Of a stretch of 64,000 nucleotides of DNA, positions 1 through 10,465 are shown piece by piece. The number at the start of each line of letters is the position of its first letter. The stretch's first letter is position 1. The position numbers were made by a program, and so were the translations under genes. A model generated the notes under the pieces. That model was not told where the DNA came from. It did not search any database and worked only from the letters and a program-made list of their open reading frames with translations. Origin of the DNA: JBBDKV01 sp040879165 (GTDB lineage Bacteria > Patescibacteriota > Microgenomatia > UBA1400 > PJMF01); assembly GCA_040879165.1 (NCBI GenBank), contig JBBDKV010000003.1:124001-188000 (forward strand), written 5' to 3'.

Positions 1-115
1 TTTTGACACTCTGCCCGCTATGTGTGTTAAAACTACGTCGTAGTGCTGTCGCCTTAACTCGCTTGGCTTTACTTTTTCGTCCGCCTTTGCGAATTAATTG
101 GTTAATTGTTGGCAT
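1..115 (-). CDS. rpsL: Ribosomal protein S12, N-terminal part (cut by window edge)
   Basis: The reverse complement from 115 downwards reads MPTINQLIRKGGRKSK, then a basic stretch ending SFNTHSGQSVK at the window edge. The opening MPTINQL(I/V)RKG is the signature N-terminus of ribosomal protein S12, a 30S decoding-centre protein. Only 38 codons are inside the window, so the conserved streptomycin-site loop cannot be checked. It follows rpoC by 93 bases on the same strand, matching the common rpoB-rpoC-rpsL order. An SD-like purine stretch (AGAAAGAAG) lies just before the ATG. The region after KGGRK differs from the usual KKSKTPALKGCPQRRG, but this is within what divergent phyla show. Confidence 0.88.
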   Translation of the reverse strand, partial: MPTINQLIRKGGRKSKAKRVKATALRRSFNTHSGQSVK

Positions 116-154
116 CAATACTTCTTTCTATTCTCCAGATTTTCCAGAGTTACG

Positions 155-160
155 ATTGTA
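155..160 (-). promoter_or_regulatory. Possible extended -10 promoter for rpsL
   Basis: TACAAT preceded by TGG (extended -10, TGN) on the minus strand in the rpoC-rpsL gap. It would start transcription about 33 bases before the S12 ATG. No clear -35 box. This would let rpsL be transcribed apart from rpoBC, but it is inference from motif only. Confidence 0.35.
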
Positions 161-208
161 CCATAACTCCGCAGATTTGCTTAGCGGCTGTTTTTGATAC
201 TACTAGTA

Positions 209-3200
209 TTAGGCTTCAATCTCAGCTCGCTCGCGGGTAGTTGGAATTAAGCGACCAATGATCACATTTTCCTTCAAACCTTCAAGATGGTCAATTGCGC
301 CTGAACAGGCTGCGTCAGTCAACACGTTCTTGGTGTGCTGGAATGAAGCGGCTGACAACCATGAGCTGGTAAAGAGTGATGATCGAGTGATACCCAGGAA
401 CAAGATTTTAGCTGTTGCTGGCTCACCACCTGCAGCAATAGTTTCATCGTTCATCTCCATGAAGCGGCTGCGCTCGACGATTTCACCAGTCAAGAAGTCG
501 GTGTCTCCAACTCCTTCAATCTGTAATTTATCACTCATCTTACGAACAATCACCTCGAAATGCTTATCATGAATCTGAATACCTTGCGACTCATAGACGT
601 TTTGCACTTGGTCAACCACGTACTTCTGAATGTGCTCCAAGCCCTTGATTTGCAGCAGTTCGCGCAAATTGACAGAGCCAGCGGTTAATTGCTGACCAGG
701 AGCAACCAAGTCGCCTTTAGCAACAGCAAGCGGTGTTCGAGCATGCACGGTGTACGTGACATCTTCAACCGAACCAGCTGTACTCTTGACAGTAATGATT
801 GTTTCATTGCCTTCTGTATCAACATCAATTGTTCCGGCAATTTCAGCCAGGATTGCAGCATTCTTGGGATTGCGTGCTTCAAACAATTCTTCGACACGAG
901 GTAGACCTTGAGTCACGTCTAGACCAACAATACCACCAGAGTGCTTAACACGCATAGTCAGCTGAGTACCAGGTTCTCCAATTGATTGTGCCGCAACGAT
1001 ACCCACTGGTACACCGATTTCCACCGGCGCCCGTGTTGAGAAGTCCCAACCGTAACACTTGGCACAAAGACCCTTAGTAGCGTCACAGGTTGCAGGTGAA
1101 AATACCCGCACTGAGGTAGTGCCTGCAGAGACAATTTTATCAGCAATTTCTGGAGTGATAATTTCATTCGCTTTAGCAATTGATTTCTTACCCTTAGTCA
1201 CATCATTAGACAAGAATCGTCCAACTAGCCGTTCTGCGAAAACATCAGGGCGAGCACCTGGTTCAACGACCAACGACCGCTCAGTTCCACAGTCATCCAT
1301 GCGAATAATGACATCGTGAGCCACATCACAGAGTCGACGAGTCAGGTATCCTGCGTCAGCTGTTTTAATAGCTGAGTCAGTCAAGCCCTTGCGAGATCCG
1401 CGAGCAGAAGTAACGTATTCGAAAATAGTCAATCCTTCGCGGAAATTTGACTTGGTAGGCATTTCCACAATGTTGCCCAGTGGATCGACAACCAGTCCAC
1501 GCATGGCAGCCAACTGCTTCACCTGATCTTTGGAAGCACGGGTACCTCCAGAATTAATCATGATTTTGACTGCATTGGCTTCCTCGTATGAATCCCAAGT
1601 TTTTTCAGCTACTTCTTCAGTAGTTTCCATCCAGACAGTAAAGGACATGCGTTTACGCTCTTCTCCAGAGATAAAACCACTCTGGTATTGCTCCTGGATC
1701 GATTCAACACGTTTGTTAGCTTCAACGACAATACCTGCCTTTTCTGGAATCATAGCGCAATCTGTCACTGAAACTGAAAGACCTGAAACGGTTGCAGCTG
1801 CAAAGCCGAGATCCTTAATATCGTCAATTAATTGAGAAACACGCTCATAATCATTTGCTCCAATGGCATCAGTAATAACTTCCTTAATCTTCTGAGCAGT
1901 GACGTCTTGATTGATAAAGTCAAACGTGTCTGGCAACAGATCGTTAAACTCTAAACGGCCAACCGTAGTATTGATGCGACTACCACTCATTCGGACAGTA
2001 ATAGCCTGACGCAGCTTGATGCGCTCGATTTGATAGGCGTGATATGCCTCTTCTTTGCTGGCAAAGACGTGCTCAAATGCCGGCATCGCGGTATCTATGC
2101 TGGTGTGATAGTAAACGCCCATTGCCATTTCCTTATTAGGAATAGTAATTGGCTCACCATTTGCTGGTTTGAGCAGGTTATGCGTAGCCATCATTAGGTT
2201 GCGCGCTTCATCTTGTGCTTCGTTCGTCAGTGGTACATGGACCGCCATTTGGTCACCATCAAAATCAGCATTGTAGCCGGCACAAACACAAGGGTGTAAA
2301 CGAATAGCATTACCTTCAATTAAAATTGGATAAAAGGCTTGCATACCCAGTTTGTGCAGTGTTGGCGCACGATTCAAAATCACCGGATGATTGGTGGTCA
2401 CTTGTTCCAAAATGTCATAGACAATTGGCTCTCGACGTTCAATTTGTTGACGAGCACTCTTCACGTTGGGAGCAGTACCCTGAACAATCAACTCACGCAA
2501 CACATATGGTTTGAACATTTCAAGTGCCATATCTTTAGGCAGTCCACACTCATTCAATTTCAATTCTGGACCCACGACGATAACACTTCGACCAGAGTAG
2601 TCGACACGTTTTCCAAGTAAGTTTTGTCGGAAACGACCCTGCTTACCCTTGAGCATTTCTGACAAGGATTTGAGTGGACGACGCGTAGCGCGACGACGTG
2701 ATTGACTGGCTTGTGAACCATCAATCAAAGAGTCGACTGCCTCTTGAAGCATGCGTTTTTCATTACGCAGAATAATTTCTGGTGCACCAAGATCAATCAA
2801 ATGCTTCAAACGATTGTTACGGTTAATCACTCGACGATACAGATCGTTCAAATCAGATGTAGCAAATCGACCGCCAGACAATTGCACCATTGGACGCAAA
2901 TCTGGAGGGATAACGGGCAACACTGTTAAAAACATCCAAGCAGGATTAATTTGAGCTTTACGCAAGCCTTCAACCACACGAAGACGCTTGGTGGCTTTGA
3001 TACGCTTGGCGCCCTTGGCTTCTTCCATCTCAACGCGCAAACTCTCAACTAATGCCTCCATATCAATATCGTGAATCAACTCGAGAAGACTCTCTGCACC
3101 CATGCCTACGCGCAGATGTGAGGCCACGTCATATTCATCAAGCTTCAAGTACTCATCTTCAGTCAAGATGGCACACTTACCAACTTTCTTAAGCATGCTT

Positions 3201-3892
3201 TTGAGTGTTTTGAAGATTTCTTCAGTTTGATCAAGTTGTGTTTCAAGTTGACGCTTGAGTGAAGCTAGTTTGTTTTTAGCTTTTAAGTCAAGTTCGGTCA
3301 CTTTGAGGTGGAGCGTTTCTTTGTTGGTTACTTTTTCTTTGAGCGTTGCCTTATCAGCAACCAAAGCATCTTTGACCGCCTCCATTTGTTCTTTGAACGT
3401 ATCTTTGAGTTCATCTCGAGCCGCTTCAAGACTGACGTCAAGTTGTTCAATATTGGCCACTTTTTCTTCAGCGTCAACGTCAAGCACTAAGTACTTGGAA
3501 AAGTAGATTATAGCGTTAATATTACGAGGAGAAATGTCCAGCAAGAGTGAAAGCTTAGAGGGAGCACCCTTAAAATACCAAATGTGAGAAACTGGAGCTG
3601 CGAGTGAAATATGACCCATCCGCTCACGACGAACTTTCGCCTGCGTCACCTCGACACCACACTTATCACAAATAATGCCTTTATAGCGGATTCTTTTGTA
3701 TTTTCCACAAAAACACTCATAGTCTTTGGTTGGACCAAAAATTTTCTCATCAAACAGACCATCTTTTTCTGCACGCAACGAACGATAGTTAATGGTTTCA
3801 GGTTTCTTAATCTCGCCATGTGACCAAGATTTCATGATCTCCGGTGAGGCAATTCTGATACCAAGTGCTGAGAAGTCGACTATATTTTTCAT
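209..3892 (-). CDS. rpoC: DNA-directed RNA polymerase subunit beta'
   Basis: 1227 residues. This is the catalytic clamp/jaw subunit of RNA polymerase. The N-terminus [18 protein letters not shown] and the first zinc site (CFCGKY...CDKCGVEV, residues ~60-80) are typical. The active-site Mg-binding motif [12 protein letters not shown] lies near residue 540, and the second zinc cluster [13 protein letters not shown] is near residue 930. The trigger-loop/bridge-helix region ([26 protein letters not shown]) is intact. An AGGAA Shine-Dalgarno sits just before the ATG, and rpoB ends 36 bases upstream, so the two are co-transcribed. Length is shorter than the E. coli protein (1407) and usual for bacteria lacking the large beta' inserts. 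No oddity in the catalytic core. Confidence 0.98.
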   Translation of the reverse strand: MKNIVDFSALGIRIASPEIMKSWSHGEIKKPETINYRSLRAEKDGLFDEKIFGPTKDYECFCGKYKRIRYKGIICDKCGVEVTQAKVRRERMGHISLAAPVSHIWYFKGAPSKLSLLLDISPRNINAIIYFSKYLVLDVDAEEKVANIEQLDVSLEAARDELKDTFKEQMEAVKDALVADKATLKEKVTNKETLHLKVTELDLKAKNKLASLKRQLETQLDQTEEIFKTLKSMLKKVGKCAILTEDEYLKLDEYDVASHLRVGMGAESLLELIHDIDMEALVESLRVEMEEAKGAKRIKATKRLRVVEGLRKAQINPAWMFLTVLPVIPPDLRPMVQLSGGRFATSDLNDLYRRVINRNNRLKHLIDLGAPEIILRNEKRMLQEAVDSLIDGSQASQSRRRATRRPLKSLSEMLKGKQGRFRQNLLGKRVDYSGRSVIVVGPELKLNECGLPKDMALEMFKPYVLRELIVQGTAPNVKSARQQIERREPIVYDILEQVTTNHPVILNRAPTLHKLGMQAFYPILIEGNAIRLHPCVCAGYNADFDGDQMAVHVPLTNEAQDEARNLMMATHNLLKPANGEPITIPNKEMAMGVYYHTSIDTAMPAFEHVFASKEEAYHAYQIERIKLRQAITVRMSGSRINTTVGRLEFNDLLPDTFDFINQDVTAQKIKEVITDAIGANDYERVSQLIDDIKDLGFAAATVSGLSVSVTDCAMIPEKAGIVVEANKRVESIQEQYQSGFISGEERKRMSFTVWMETTEEVAEKTWDSYEEANAVKIMINSGGTRASKDQVKQLAAMRGLVVDPLGNIVEMPTKSNFREGLTIFEYVTSARGSRKGLTDSAIKTADAGYLTRRLCDVAHDVIIRMDDCGTERSLVVEPGARPDVFAERLVGRFLSNDVTKGKKSIAKANEIITPEIADKIVSAGTTSVRVFSPATCDATKGLCAKCYGWDFSTRAPVEIGVPVGIVAAQSIGEPGTQLTMRVKHSGGIVGLDVTQGLPRVEELFEARNPKNAAILAEIAGTIDVDTEGNETIITVKSTAGSVEDVTYTVHARTPLAVAKGDLVAPGQQLTAGSVNLRELLQIKGLEHIQKYVVDQVQNVYESQGIQIHDKHFEVIVRKMSDKLQIEGVGDTDFLTGEIVERSRFMEMNDETIAAGGEPATAKILFLGITRSSLFTSSWLSAASFQHTKNVLTDAACSGAIDHLEGLKENVIIGRLIPTTRERAEIEA

Positions 3893-3928
3893 GGATTCCT
3901 TTGTGTGTTTTTCAAGATTGGGCTAGTA

Positions 3929-6900
3929 CTATTTTTTGGCTTCCTCGTCCTCTGTGTCCTCTTCGTCTGTATCTTCGTCCTCTGACACAGCTTCGTCTTC
4001 TGAGGAAAAATCATCATCACTTGGTTCAGCATCAGCTTCTGGCTCAACCACTGCATCATCCTCTGACTCAGTAGTCGCTCCATCCAGCTCTTCTGCCTCA
4101 ATAGTTTCTACGCCATCTTCTGCGAGTGTTTCGTCAGCTTGGAGCTCTTTGGGTGTTTCTGCCACTTCTTCTTCGACGACTTCTTCAGTTTCGTATGGCA
4201 CAACGTCCACACCAAGTGAGTTCAACTCGCGCATCAAAACGCGGAATGACTCTGGTACGGTTGGTGATGGAATGTCTGTACCCTTGACCATTGCTTCGAA
4301 CGCTTTAGCTCGACCACGAACATCGTCTGATTTGATCGTAAGCATTTCCTGCAACGTGTGCGCTGCCCGATGTGCTTCTAGTGCCCAAACTTCCATTTCT
4401 CCCAAACGCTGTCCACCCATTTGCGCTTTACCGCCCAAAGGCTGCTGCGTAACAAGAGAGTATGGTCCAGTCGAGCGAGCGTGCATCTTATCTTCAACCA
4501 TGTGAGTCAATTTCAAAATGTACCCAATACCAACCGTAGTTGGCTGACTGTATTTTTCACCGGTTCGACCGTCAAATAAGTGCGCTTTTCCAGAAACTGG
4601 CAAGCCAGCTCGTTCCAACTCCTTCCAAATGCGATCCTCCTCAAAAGTTTCAAAGGCTGGCACGGCGATGTTATAACCCAATTTTTGAGCTGCCCAACCC
4701 GCATGAGCCTCGAGCAACTGACCTAAGTTCATACGCGCCAACACGGATAGCGGTGAAATAATGACGTCAACTGGCGTACCATCCTCAAGATGAGGCATGT
4801 CGGCAGTTGGAACGATCTTGGAAATAACTCCTTTGTTACCATGACGACCTGCTAATTTGTCACCGACAGTAATTTTGCGAATTTGAGCAACCTTGACAAT
4901 CACTTCTTTGAGCGTTCCAGGATCAAGCTCATCACCCAAATCACTGTCCAAAATTTGCACATCAATAATAGTTCCTTGCTCACCATGCGGCATACGCAGA
5001 GAGGTATCGCGAACTTCACGAGATTTCTCGCCAAAAATGGCTCTCAGCAACCGCTCTTCAGGAGAAAGCTCAGTTTCTCCTTTAGGAGCAATTTTTCCCA
5101 CCAAGATATCTCCAGCTGTCACAAAACTACCAACACGGATAATTCCGTCAGGAGTTAGGTTGCTTAGATACATTTCAGAAACGTTGGGAATGTCATTGGT
5201 AAGCTCTTCTTCGCCCAGTTTGGTGTCCATTACTTTTGCTTTGTACTCATTAATTTGAATCGAAGTCAGCGTATCATCCACCACCAAGCGATCAGAAATC
5301 ACGATAGCATCTTCATATCCCAAACCATCAAACGATGAGTAGGCTATGACCATGTTTGACCCTAGAGCCAACTCGCCATTGTCTGCTGCTGGTCCGTCAA
5401 TAATTACTTGACCGGCTGCTACCTTGTCGCCAACAGCAACTATTGGACGTTGTGAATAACAAGTACTTTGTGAAGTACGAATGAACTTATGGACTGGATA
5501 GACTTCAGTTGAGCCCTCAAGAAACGAAATATCACTTGAAAACTCTTCGGCAACTTCCTTTGCCGCTTTGGCGCCAATGTCAAGTACAACCCGACTGCCA
5601 TCAACGTAGGTAACCGTACCTGCAGCACGGGCTTTAACAGTGCGATTCATCGCTGTTGCAACGGCCTCTTCCATGCCAGTGCCAACAATTGGTGCTTGCG
5701 GCTTGATTAGTGGCACAGCTTGACATTGCATGTGTGTGCCCATCAAAGCCCGATTGGCTTCGTCATGTGCAATAAAGGGAATCAGCGCAGCTGAAGTACC
5801 GATCACCTGACGAGGCACAACATCAATGTACTGGACATCAGTCACAGGACCTTCAATAAAGCTATTCATGTAACGAATAGGCACCCACTCTTCATTAATG
5901 AAATTTTTGTCATCAACATTAAGACTACGGTGAGTGATTTTGTAATCTTCTTCGTCATCAGCAGATAAGTACGAAATGTCTCCGGCAATTTTCATCTTAC
6001 CATTAACATTTTCTACTTTTTGGTAGGGAGCTTCCAAGAAACCAAAATCATTGACTCGAGTATAGAGTGATAGGTAGGTTACCAGGCCAATATTTGGACC
6101 TTCTGGAGAACGAACTGGGTCAATTCTTGAGTATTGTGAGGCGTTGATGTCACGCATTGAAAATGACGCTCGCTCTCGAGTTACTCCACCAGTACCCATC
6201 ACTGACAATCGACGTAGGTTATCTATTTCAGAGAGTGGATTGGTTTGATCAAGGATGGTAGATAAGCGATTTCGACGGAAAAATTCAGAAATGGTTGCGA
6301 TAAGCGGACGAGCATTAACCAAAGCTGCTGGCGTCAGTACGTCTTCAGTTTTAGTGAGTGACATTTTTTCACGAATTGAACGCTCAAGACGAATCAAACC
6401 TATGCGGAAGGCAGATTCTTGGACCAACTCACCAATTTGGCGAACACGGCGATTACTCAAATGATCGATGTCATCAGCTTTTCCTTGACCATTTTGTAAC
6501 TTAATTAAGTAGCCAATCGTTCCCACCACGTCTTCAGGTGTCAGCACAACGTTCTGTTGATTAATGTCAATTTTCAAGCGACGATTGAGTTTGTATCTGC
6601 CAACTTCCCCCAAGTCGTATCGACGAGGGTCGTGGAACATTTGTTTGATGAATTCTTGCGAACCTTCTAGTGAAGCCGGTTCTCCTGGGCGCATTTTTTC
6701 GTAAATTTCAATTAAAGCCTCTTCTCGAGATTTCGTAGGATCTTTTTCGAGGGTGTTTTTCAATAAATCGTACTCATCAGCTGCCATTGTATCTTTATAC
6801 AGATCTAGAATTTCTTGGTCTGTGCCATAACCCATAGCACGCAATAAAACCGTAGCTGGCAACTTACGACGACGATCAATTTTAACCGTTAAGACATTTT

Positions 6901-7417
6901 TCTTCCCGACCGCAATTTCAAGCCAAGAACCACGCTTTGGACGCAGCTCAGCCTGATACAACTCCCTACCAGTGGAAATATCTGTAGTGCCTGAAAAGAA
7001 CACTCCTGGTGAGCGAACCAATTGTGTCACTACAGCACGCTCAATACCGTTAATTACAAATGTTCCAATGGGCGTCATTTTAGGAATGTCACCGAGAAAA
7101 ACTTCTTGGGTCTGCTCTTCACCCGTCTTTTTATTCTTGAGAATTGCCATCACATAGAGAGGCATGTCGTAGCTGACGCCTTTTTGCTTAGCCTGAGCAA
7201 TATTATATTTTGAGGTGCCAAACCGATACTCGCCAAATGATAACTGCCAGTTTTTTCCTGTGTAATCTTCAATGCCGTGATCGCCATACACTTCAGCCAA
7301 GGTTTCATGAATACCATGTTCTAAAAATCGGTCATAACTCTGCAACTGCAATCCCACCAAATCTAATTCTGGCAAGACAGTGTGTTCGTTTCCCCAATTC
7401 TGGCGTGTTATTGACAT
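3929..7417 (-). CDS. rpoB: DNA-directed RNA polymerase subunit beta
   Basis: 1162 residues. Forms the second half of the RNA polymerase active cleft. Landmarks seen: the rifampicin-pocket cluster (LSTILDQTNPLSEI, residues ~385-400), the RSPEGPNIGL segment, and the catalytic lysine motif GDKLAGRHGNKGV near residue 860. The start is supported by GAGGAG 6-7 bases before the ATG. Two oddities: (1) the pocket carries Thr and Asn at the positions equivalent to E. coli Gln513 and His526, changes associated with rifampicin resistance elsewhere; (2) after the last conserved segment there is an ~85-residue tail made mostly of Glu/Asp (residues ~1078-1162), not part of the canonical beta subunit. A terminator-like hairpin upstream separates it from the mltG transcript. 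Confidence 0.98.
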   Translation of the reverse strand: MSITRQNWGNEHTVLPELDLVGLQLQSYDRFLEHGIHETLAEVYGDHGIEDYTGKNWQLSFGEYRFGTSKYNIAQAKQKGVSYDMPLYVMAILKNKKTGEEQTQEVFLGDIPKMTPIGTFVINGIERAVVTQLVRSPGVFFSGTTDISTGRELYQAELRPKRGSWLEIAVGKKNVLTVKIDRRRKLPATVLLRAMGYGTDQEILDLYKDTMAADEYDLLKNTLEKDPTKSREEALIEIYEKMRPGEPASLEGSQEFIKQMFHDPRRYDLGEVGRYKLNRRLKIDINQQNVVLTPEDVVGTIGYLIKLQNGQGKADDIDHLSNRRVRQIGELVQESAFRIGLIRLERSIREKMSLTKTEDVLTPAALVNARPLIATISEFFRRNRLSTILDQTNPLSEIDNLRRLSVMGTGGVTRERASFSMRDINASQYSRIDPVRSPEGPNIGLVTYLSLYTRVNDFGFLEAPYQKVENVNGKMKIAGDISYLSADDEEDYKITHRSLNVDDKNFINEEWVPIRYMNSFIEGPVTDVQYIDVVPRQVIGTSAALIPFIAHDEANRALMGTHMQCQAVPLIKPQAPIVGTGMEEAVATAMNRTVKARAAGTVTYVDGSRVVLDIGAKAAKEVAEEFSSDISFLEGSTEVYPVHKFIRTSQSTCYSQRPIVAVGDKVAAGQVIIDGPAADNGELALGSNMVIAYSSFDGLGYEDAIVISDRLVVDDTLTSIQINEYKAKVMDTKLGEEELTNDIPNVSEMYLSNLTPDGIIRVGSFVTAGDILVGKIAPKGETELSPEERLLRAIFGEKSREVRDTSLRMPHGEQGTIIDVQILDSDLGDELDPGTLKEVIVKVAQIRKITVGDKLAGRHGNKGVISKIVPTADMPHLEDGTPVDVIISPLSVLARMNLGQLLEAHAGWAAQKLGYNIAVPAFETFEEDRIWKELERAGLPVSGKAHLFDGRTGEKYSQPTTVGIGYILKLTHMVEDKMHARSTGPYSLVTQQPLGGKAQMGGQRLGEMEVWALEAHRAAHTLQEMLTIKSDDVRGRAKAFEAMVKGTDIPSPTVPESFRVLMRELNSLGVDVVPYETEEVVEEEVAETPKELQADETLAEDGVETIEAEELDGATTESEDDAVVEPEADAEPSDDDFSSEDEAVSEDEDTDEEDTEDEEAKK

Positions 7418-7504
7418 GAAGGCTCCTCGTTATTTAAGTTGTATTCTGTTATTTAACGATATCTAGGTGGCAGATCTTCTGGGAGCAGACTTTTGCTGGC
7501 AAAC

Positions 7505-7537
7505 ACAAAAAACAGAGCAAGGATTACCTTCTCTGTT
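7505..7537 (-). terminator. Rho-independent terminator/attenuator upstream of rpoB
   Basis: Read on the minus strand: AACAGAGAAGG-TAAT-CCTTGCTCTGTT, an 11-bp stem with one bulged base, followed by TTTTTT. It sits between the end of mltG (7651) and rpoB (7417). It most simply ends the yaaA-mltG transcript, but could also act as a leader attenuator for rpoBC if a promoter lies above it. Confidence 0.75.
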
Positions 7538-7650
7538 GTGGTGTCTATGCGACTACTGGCGTGCGTGCTGCTGTACTCAAGAAAACTCCAATTCATTCAC
7601 TTGGATTTTGATCTACTGTATGAAACTAGAAATATACCACAAAAGAAATA

Positions 7651-8634
7651 CTACCGCAAGTATCTATTGATGTTTGCGTTATGCTCCTCCAAAGTCTCGG
7701 CGTAATACGCCTCGCCAGTGGAAGTGTGGATGTAGAATAAATCATCACTAGGGATTGGGTCAAGTACCGCTCTAAAAGCTTGCAGGCCAGGATTAGCAAT
7801 TGGAGCCGGAGGCAAGCCTGGCTGTTGATAGGTATTGTAGGGAGATACGATTTGACGATGCACCGATCGAGGAGTCACCCACCAGGTTTCTTCTTCCTCA
7901 TCATACCCATTAGCATATTGCATGGTGGCATCAGCTTGTAGTGCCATACCGATGTTGATTCGATTGAGTAAAATACCTGACACATGGCGCATGTCCTCAT
8001 AATCTCGCGCCTCTCGCTCCACTATTGAAGCCAAGGTTATGATCTCTGCTTCTATTAATGTACTGGCTGCAAACTCCTCAGCCAGCGACTGGAGCACTTT
8101 TTGTTCAAAAGTGGTAGTCAAGAGTGTTACCACCTGCTCAGTACTGGTTTGCTGAGCAACTTGGTAGGTATCAGGAAATAAACGACCTTCAAGATTTGTG
8201 GTCAATCGAAGAAACTCTGCCTCGTCATAGTTTGGAAAATTCTGCTGTGCTAGGTATGCAGCTATCTCTTCTCTGCGCCACCCCTCAATAATGGTAATTC
8301 TGCCACTCACTTCTTGACTATCCGTGAGCTGAGTGGCAATTTCTGAGAGTGACATAGCTGGTGATAATTGATAGGTACCTGCCTGTAAATTAGTATCGAT
8401 CTGCGCGTATCGCACGTACCCATTAAAAACCAAGCTTGATTGAATTAAGCCAGCAGATTGCAACTGATCTGCTATAGTGCTGACTCCGCTGCCTTGCTCC
8501 ACCGTAAACGACACTAAGTCGGTCTGCTCAGCATCCACCGGTTGCAACTGCCCAAACAGCCACCAAACTCCTCCTCCTGTCAGCAACGCAAGTAAGAAAA
8601 TGACAAGGAAAGCAAAGGTCAGCTTTTGTCTCAT
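7651..8634 (-). CDS. mltG: MltG-like endolytic murein transglycosylase
   Basis: 327 residues. YceG/MltG family: cleaves nascent peptidoglycan strands at the outer face of the membrane and helps set glycan length. One N-terminal membrane anchor (residues ~5-27), a LysM-like domain (ISTIADQLQSAGLIQSS...), then the catalytic domain with LASIVEREARDYEDM (contains the catalytic Glu), ADATMQYA, and SPYNTYQQPGLPPAPIANPG, which are all family signatures. Length fits the family (~340). It starts 16 bases after yaaA, so both probably share one mRNA. No SD is obvious before the ATG. Confidence 0.93.
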   Translation of the reverse strand: MRQKLTFAFLVIFLLALLTGGGVWWLFGQLQPVDAEQTDLVSFTVEQGSGVSTIADQLQSAGLIQSSLVFNGYVRYAQIDTNLQAGTYQLSPAMSLSEIATQLTDSQEVSGRITIIEGWRREEIAAYLAQQNFPNYDEAEFLRLTTNLEGRLFPDTYQVAQQTSTEQVVTLLTTTFEQKVLQSLAEEFAASTLIEAEIITLASIVEREARDYEDMRHVSGILLNRINIGMALQADATMQYANGYDEEEETWWVTPRSVHRQIVSPYNTYQQPGLPPAPIANPGLQAFRAVLDPIPSDDLFYIHTSTGEAYYAETLEEHNANINRYLR

Positions 8635-8650
8635 AGCAATCCATTAGAAC

Positions 8651-9427
8651 TTATACTTCTTCAGAAGTAAAGACCAAGTCGTGCTCAGTCTCCTTGGTCA
8701 ATGAGTATCCATACGCAGCAAACCGCTTAACTTCTTCTAGAGTAGTGCAGCCATTACGAATCAAGTACTCTAGCATCATCCCTCGAGCCCGTTTTGCCAA
8801 CAGCCCAATTACTTTTGGCGGCTGACCAGACTTTACCTGCTGAAAGGTGATCGAGTAGTACGGCTGATCAATCTTTTCAAAGTCTACAGCTGCAGTATAT
8901 TCTTGAGAGGCTAAATTGATCAACAGTGGTTGCTCATCTGCTTGGAGTTCTTTTTGTACTCGCTTAGTAATGCGTGTTCGCCAAAAATCAGACATTCGAA
9001 CCTGGTCGCCTGAATGGTGTATCTTTGTTTTCATCTCCAGTCGATACGGTCGAATTAAATCATAAGCTCGCAAATAGCCATACAAACCAGTCACGATACG
9101 GAGGTTGTCCTGAGCGTAGCGTTGCTGATGCTCGGTGTAGAGTGCAGCACTCAATTGTTGATAGACATCTCCGGTGTAAGCAAGCAAGGCAGGTTTTGCC
9201 GTTTTCAAGCTATGAGTCATGGTCCATGTCTGATATGCCTGATAATTGCGCTTAGCAAGTGTGGCACTGACAGAAAGCGTCTTTGCAAGTTCTGCTTTGT
9301 CAAGTTTGGACAGTGTTTTGACCAATTGTGCTGTAGTTTTAAGAAAGATCGGTTTTGTAGGTGTAACAGCACTCGTCCAAGGTGTCTCGAAATCTTGCGA
9401 CTTAGCTGGCGAAAGTACAATTTTCAT
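8651..9427 (-). CDS. yaaA: YaaA family (DUF328) peroxide-stress protein
   Basis: 258 residues from ATG at 9427 (MKIVLSPAKSQDF), chosen because the family begins exactly here; an upstream extension has no similarity and overlaps a likely promoter (TATACT at 9470-9465). Family hallmarks: MKIVLSPAKS near the start, TGLYGYLRAYDLIRPYRLEM in the middle, and NLASQEY later. In E. coli YaaA binds DNA and limits iron-driven damage under peroxide stress; the biochemical role is not settled. First gene of a pair with mltG. Confidence 0.88.
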   Translation of the reverse strand: MKIVLSPAKSQDFETPWTSAVTPTKPIFLKTTAQLVKTLSKLDKAELAKTLSVSATLAKRNYQAYQTWTMTHSLKTAKPALLAYTGDVYQQLSAALYTEHQQRYAQDNLRIVTGLYGYLRAYDLIRPYRLEMKTKIHHSGDQVRMSDFWRTRITKRVQKELQADEQPLLINLASQEYTAAVDFEKIDQPYYSITFQQVKSGQPPKVIGLLAKRARGMMLEYLIRNGCTTLEEVKRFAAYGYSLTKETEHDLVFTSEEV

Positions 9428-9625
9428 ATGGTACGAAGTAGTAGTGAGCAGTATTAGTTGTCGTAGTATACCCTCTGAGGCAATGCTCTGTACAATTGCT
9501 CGAATTTGTTGCATTTTTGAGACTCTGCTGAAGTCTCAAATGTATTCCGACCTATACAATTACTCGCATGCCAAATGTTTTCAGCACCAGTTTTTTAATA
9601 GAACTTAGTGTTAGAATATCAAAAT

Positions 9626-10393
9626 ATGTCAGAAACACAAAAATGGCAAGCGCTTCATGAGTCAGACTGGCTCGCACATAACTCAAGTCAGGGGTATTCA
9701 CACAATGATTCGCCACTCTCTAGCCACGCGTATAGCCTAGAGATCAACAATCAAGCAATGCGGCGATTAATTGCCCAGACTGCGCTCGATACAGCTCCCA
9801 AATTGGTAGACACGGGCATAGTCTATAAAACTCAACCTCCTGGACGCATATGCATCAATTTTAAAGAATTAGCTCAGCAACTAGACCGGGATGGTCGGCA
9901 CCGTACAACACTCGCCAGTCTGGTAGAAACAGAAGTTATTGAGCAATTAGAGAACTTAACGAATGACAATATTAAGAAGGATATTGAGCATTACCCGGTG
10001 ACATACATATGTGAAATTATTTTGAGCATATTTCAAATTATGATACTCAGCGACATATTTGCTGCCTTTATTGCCGTTTGGACATCAGAGAACGGCGAGC
10101 CATCATTTTTTTCAGAATTATCGACGAACGTATATTTCTATCTTATAGCAACCATTATCATGCATATCATTGGTCACGAACTTACAAAATACTCCTACTT
10201 AAATCCTGACGATACACCAATGTATTCTAAAGATTGGTATCAACAAAACATCAAAGACAGGAACTTTCTTTCTATGCTCACGGCAGCACACATCTCACAA
10301 ATTGTGGTCAGACCCAAAACCACTCTGGCATTGCGCAAGATGAAGGTTGGAGAAAAATTATTCAGAAAACCAAAGTCAAGAGCCGACACATGA
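9626..10393 (+). CDS. Uncharacterised protein with two membrane segments
   Basis: 255 residues from ATG 9626 (MSETQKWQALHESDW). I do not recognise a family. The first ~125 residues are hydrophilic; two hydrophobic segments follow (YICEIILSIFQIMILSDIF and VYFYLIATIIMHIIGHEL), then a ~70-residue basic tail rich in Lys/Arg, which predicts a cytoplasmic C-terminus. HIIGHELTKY looks superficially like a metalloprotease site but lacks HExxH. A TAGAAT box 8 bases before the ATG suggests a leaderless mRNA. Alone on the plus strand, divergent from yaaA and 72 bases before the CapA-like gene. Confidence 0.6.
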   Translation: MSETQKWQALHESDWLAHNSSQGYSHNDSPLSSHAYSLEINNQAMRRLIAQTALDTAPKLVDTGIVYKTQPPGRICINFKELAQQLDRDGRHRTTLASLVETEVIEQLENLTNDNIKKDIEHYPVTYICEIILSIFQIMILSDIFAAFIAVWTSENGEPSFFSELSTNVYFYLIATIIMHIIGHELTKYSYLNPDDTPMYSKDWYQQNIKDRNFLSMLTAAHISQIVVRPKTTLALRKMKVGEKLFRKPKSRADT

Positions 10394-10465
10394 TACAATT
10401 GATCAAATTCTGCACTGTGGTGGCTTGAATTGTGTCAAGTGCTGCAATTAGAGAAAAGACGTACT

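Noticed and set aside
3..197. Short plus-strand frame at the window start
   Set aside because: The opposite strand encodes the N-terminus of ribosomal protein S12, which explains the open frame.
3936..4505. Plus-strand Ser-rich reading frame of 189 codons
   Set aside because: It is the antisense of the RpoB acidic tail, where Glu/Asp codons read as Ser codons in reverse; no start context.
9626..10393. Zinc metalloprotease motif HIIGHEL
   Set aside because: HExxH is not satisfied, and the sequence is in a predicted membrane helix.
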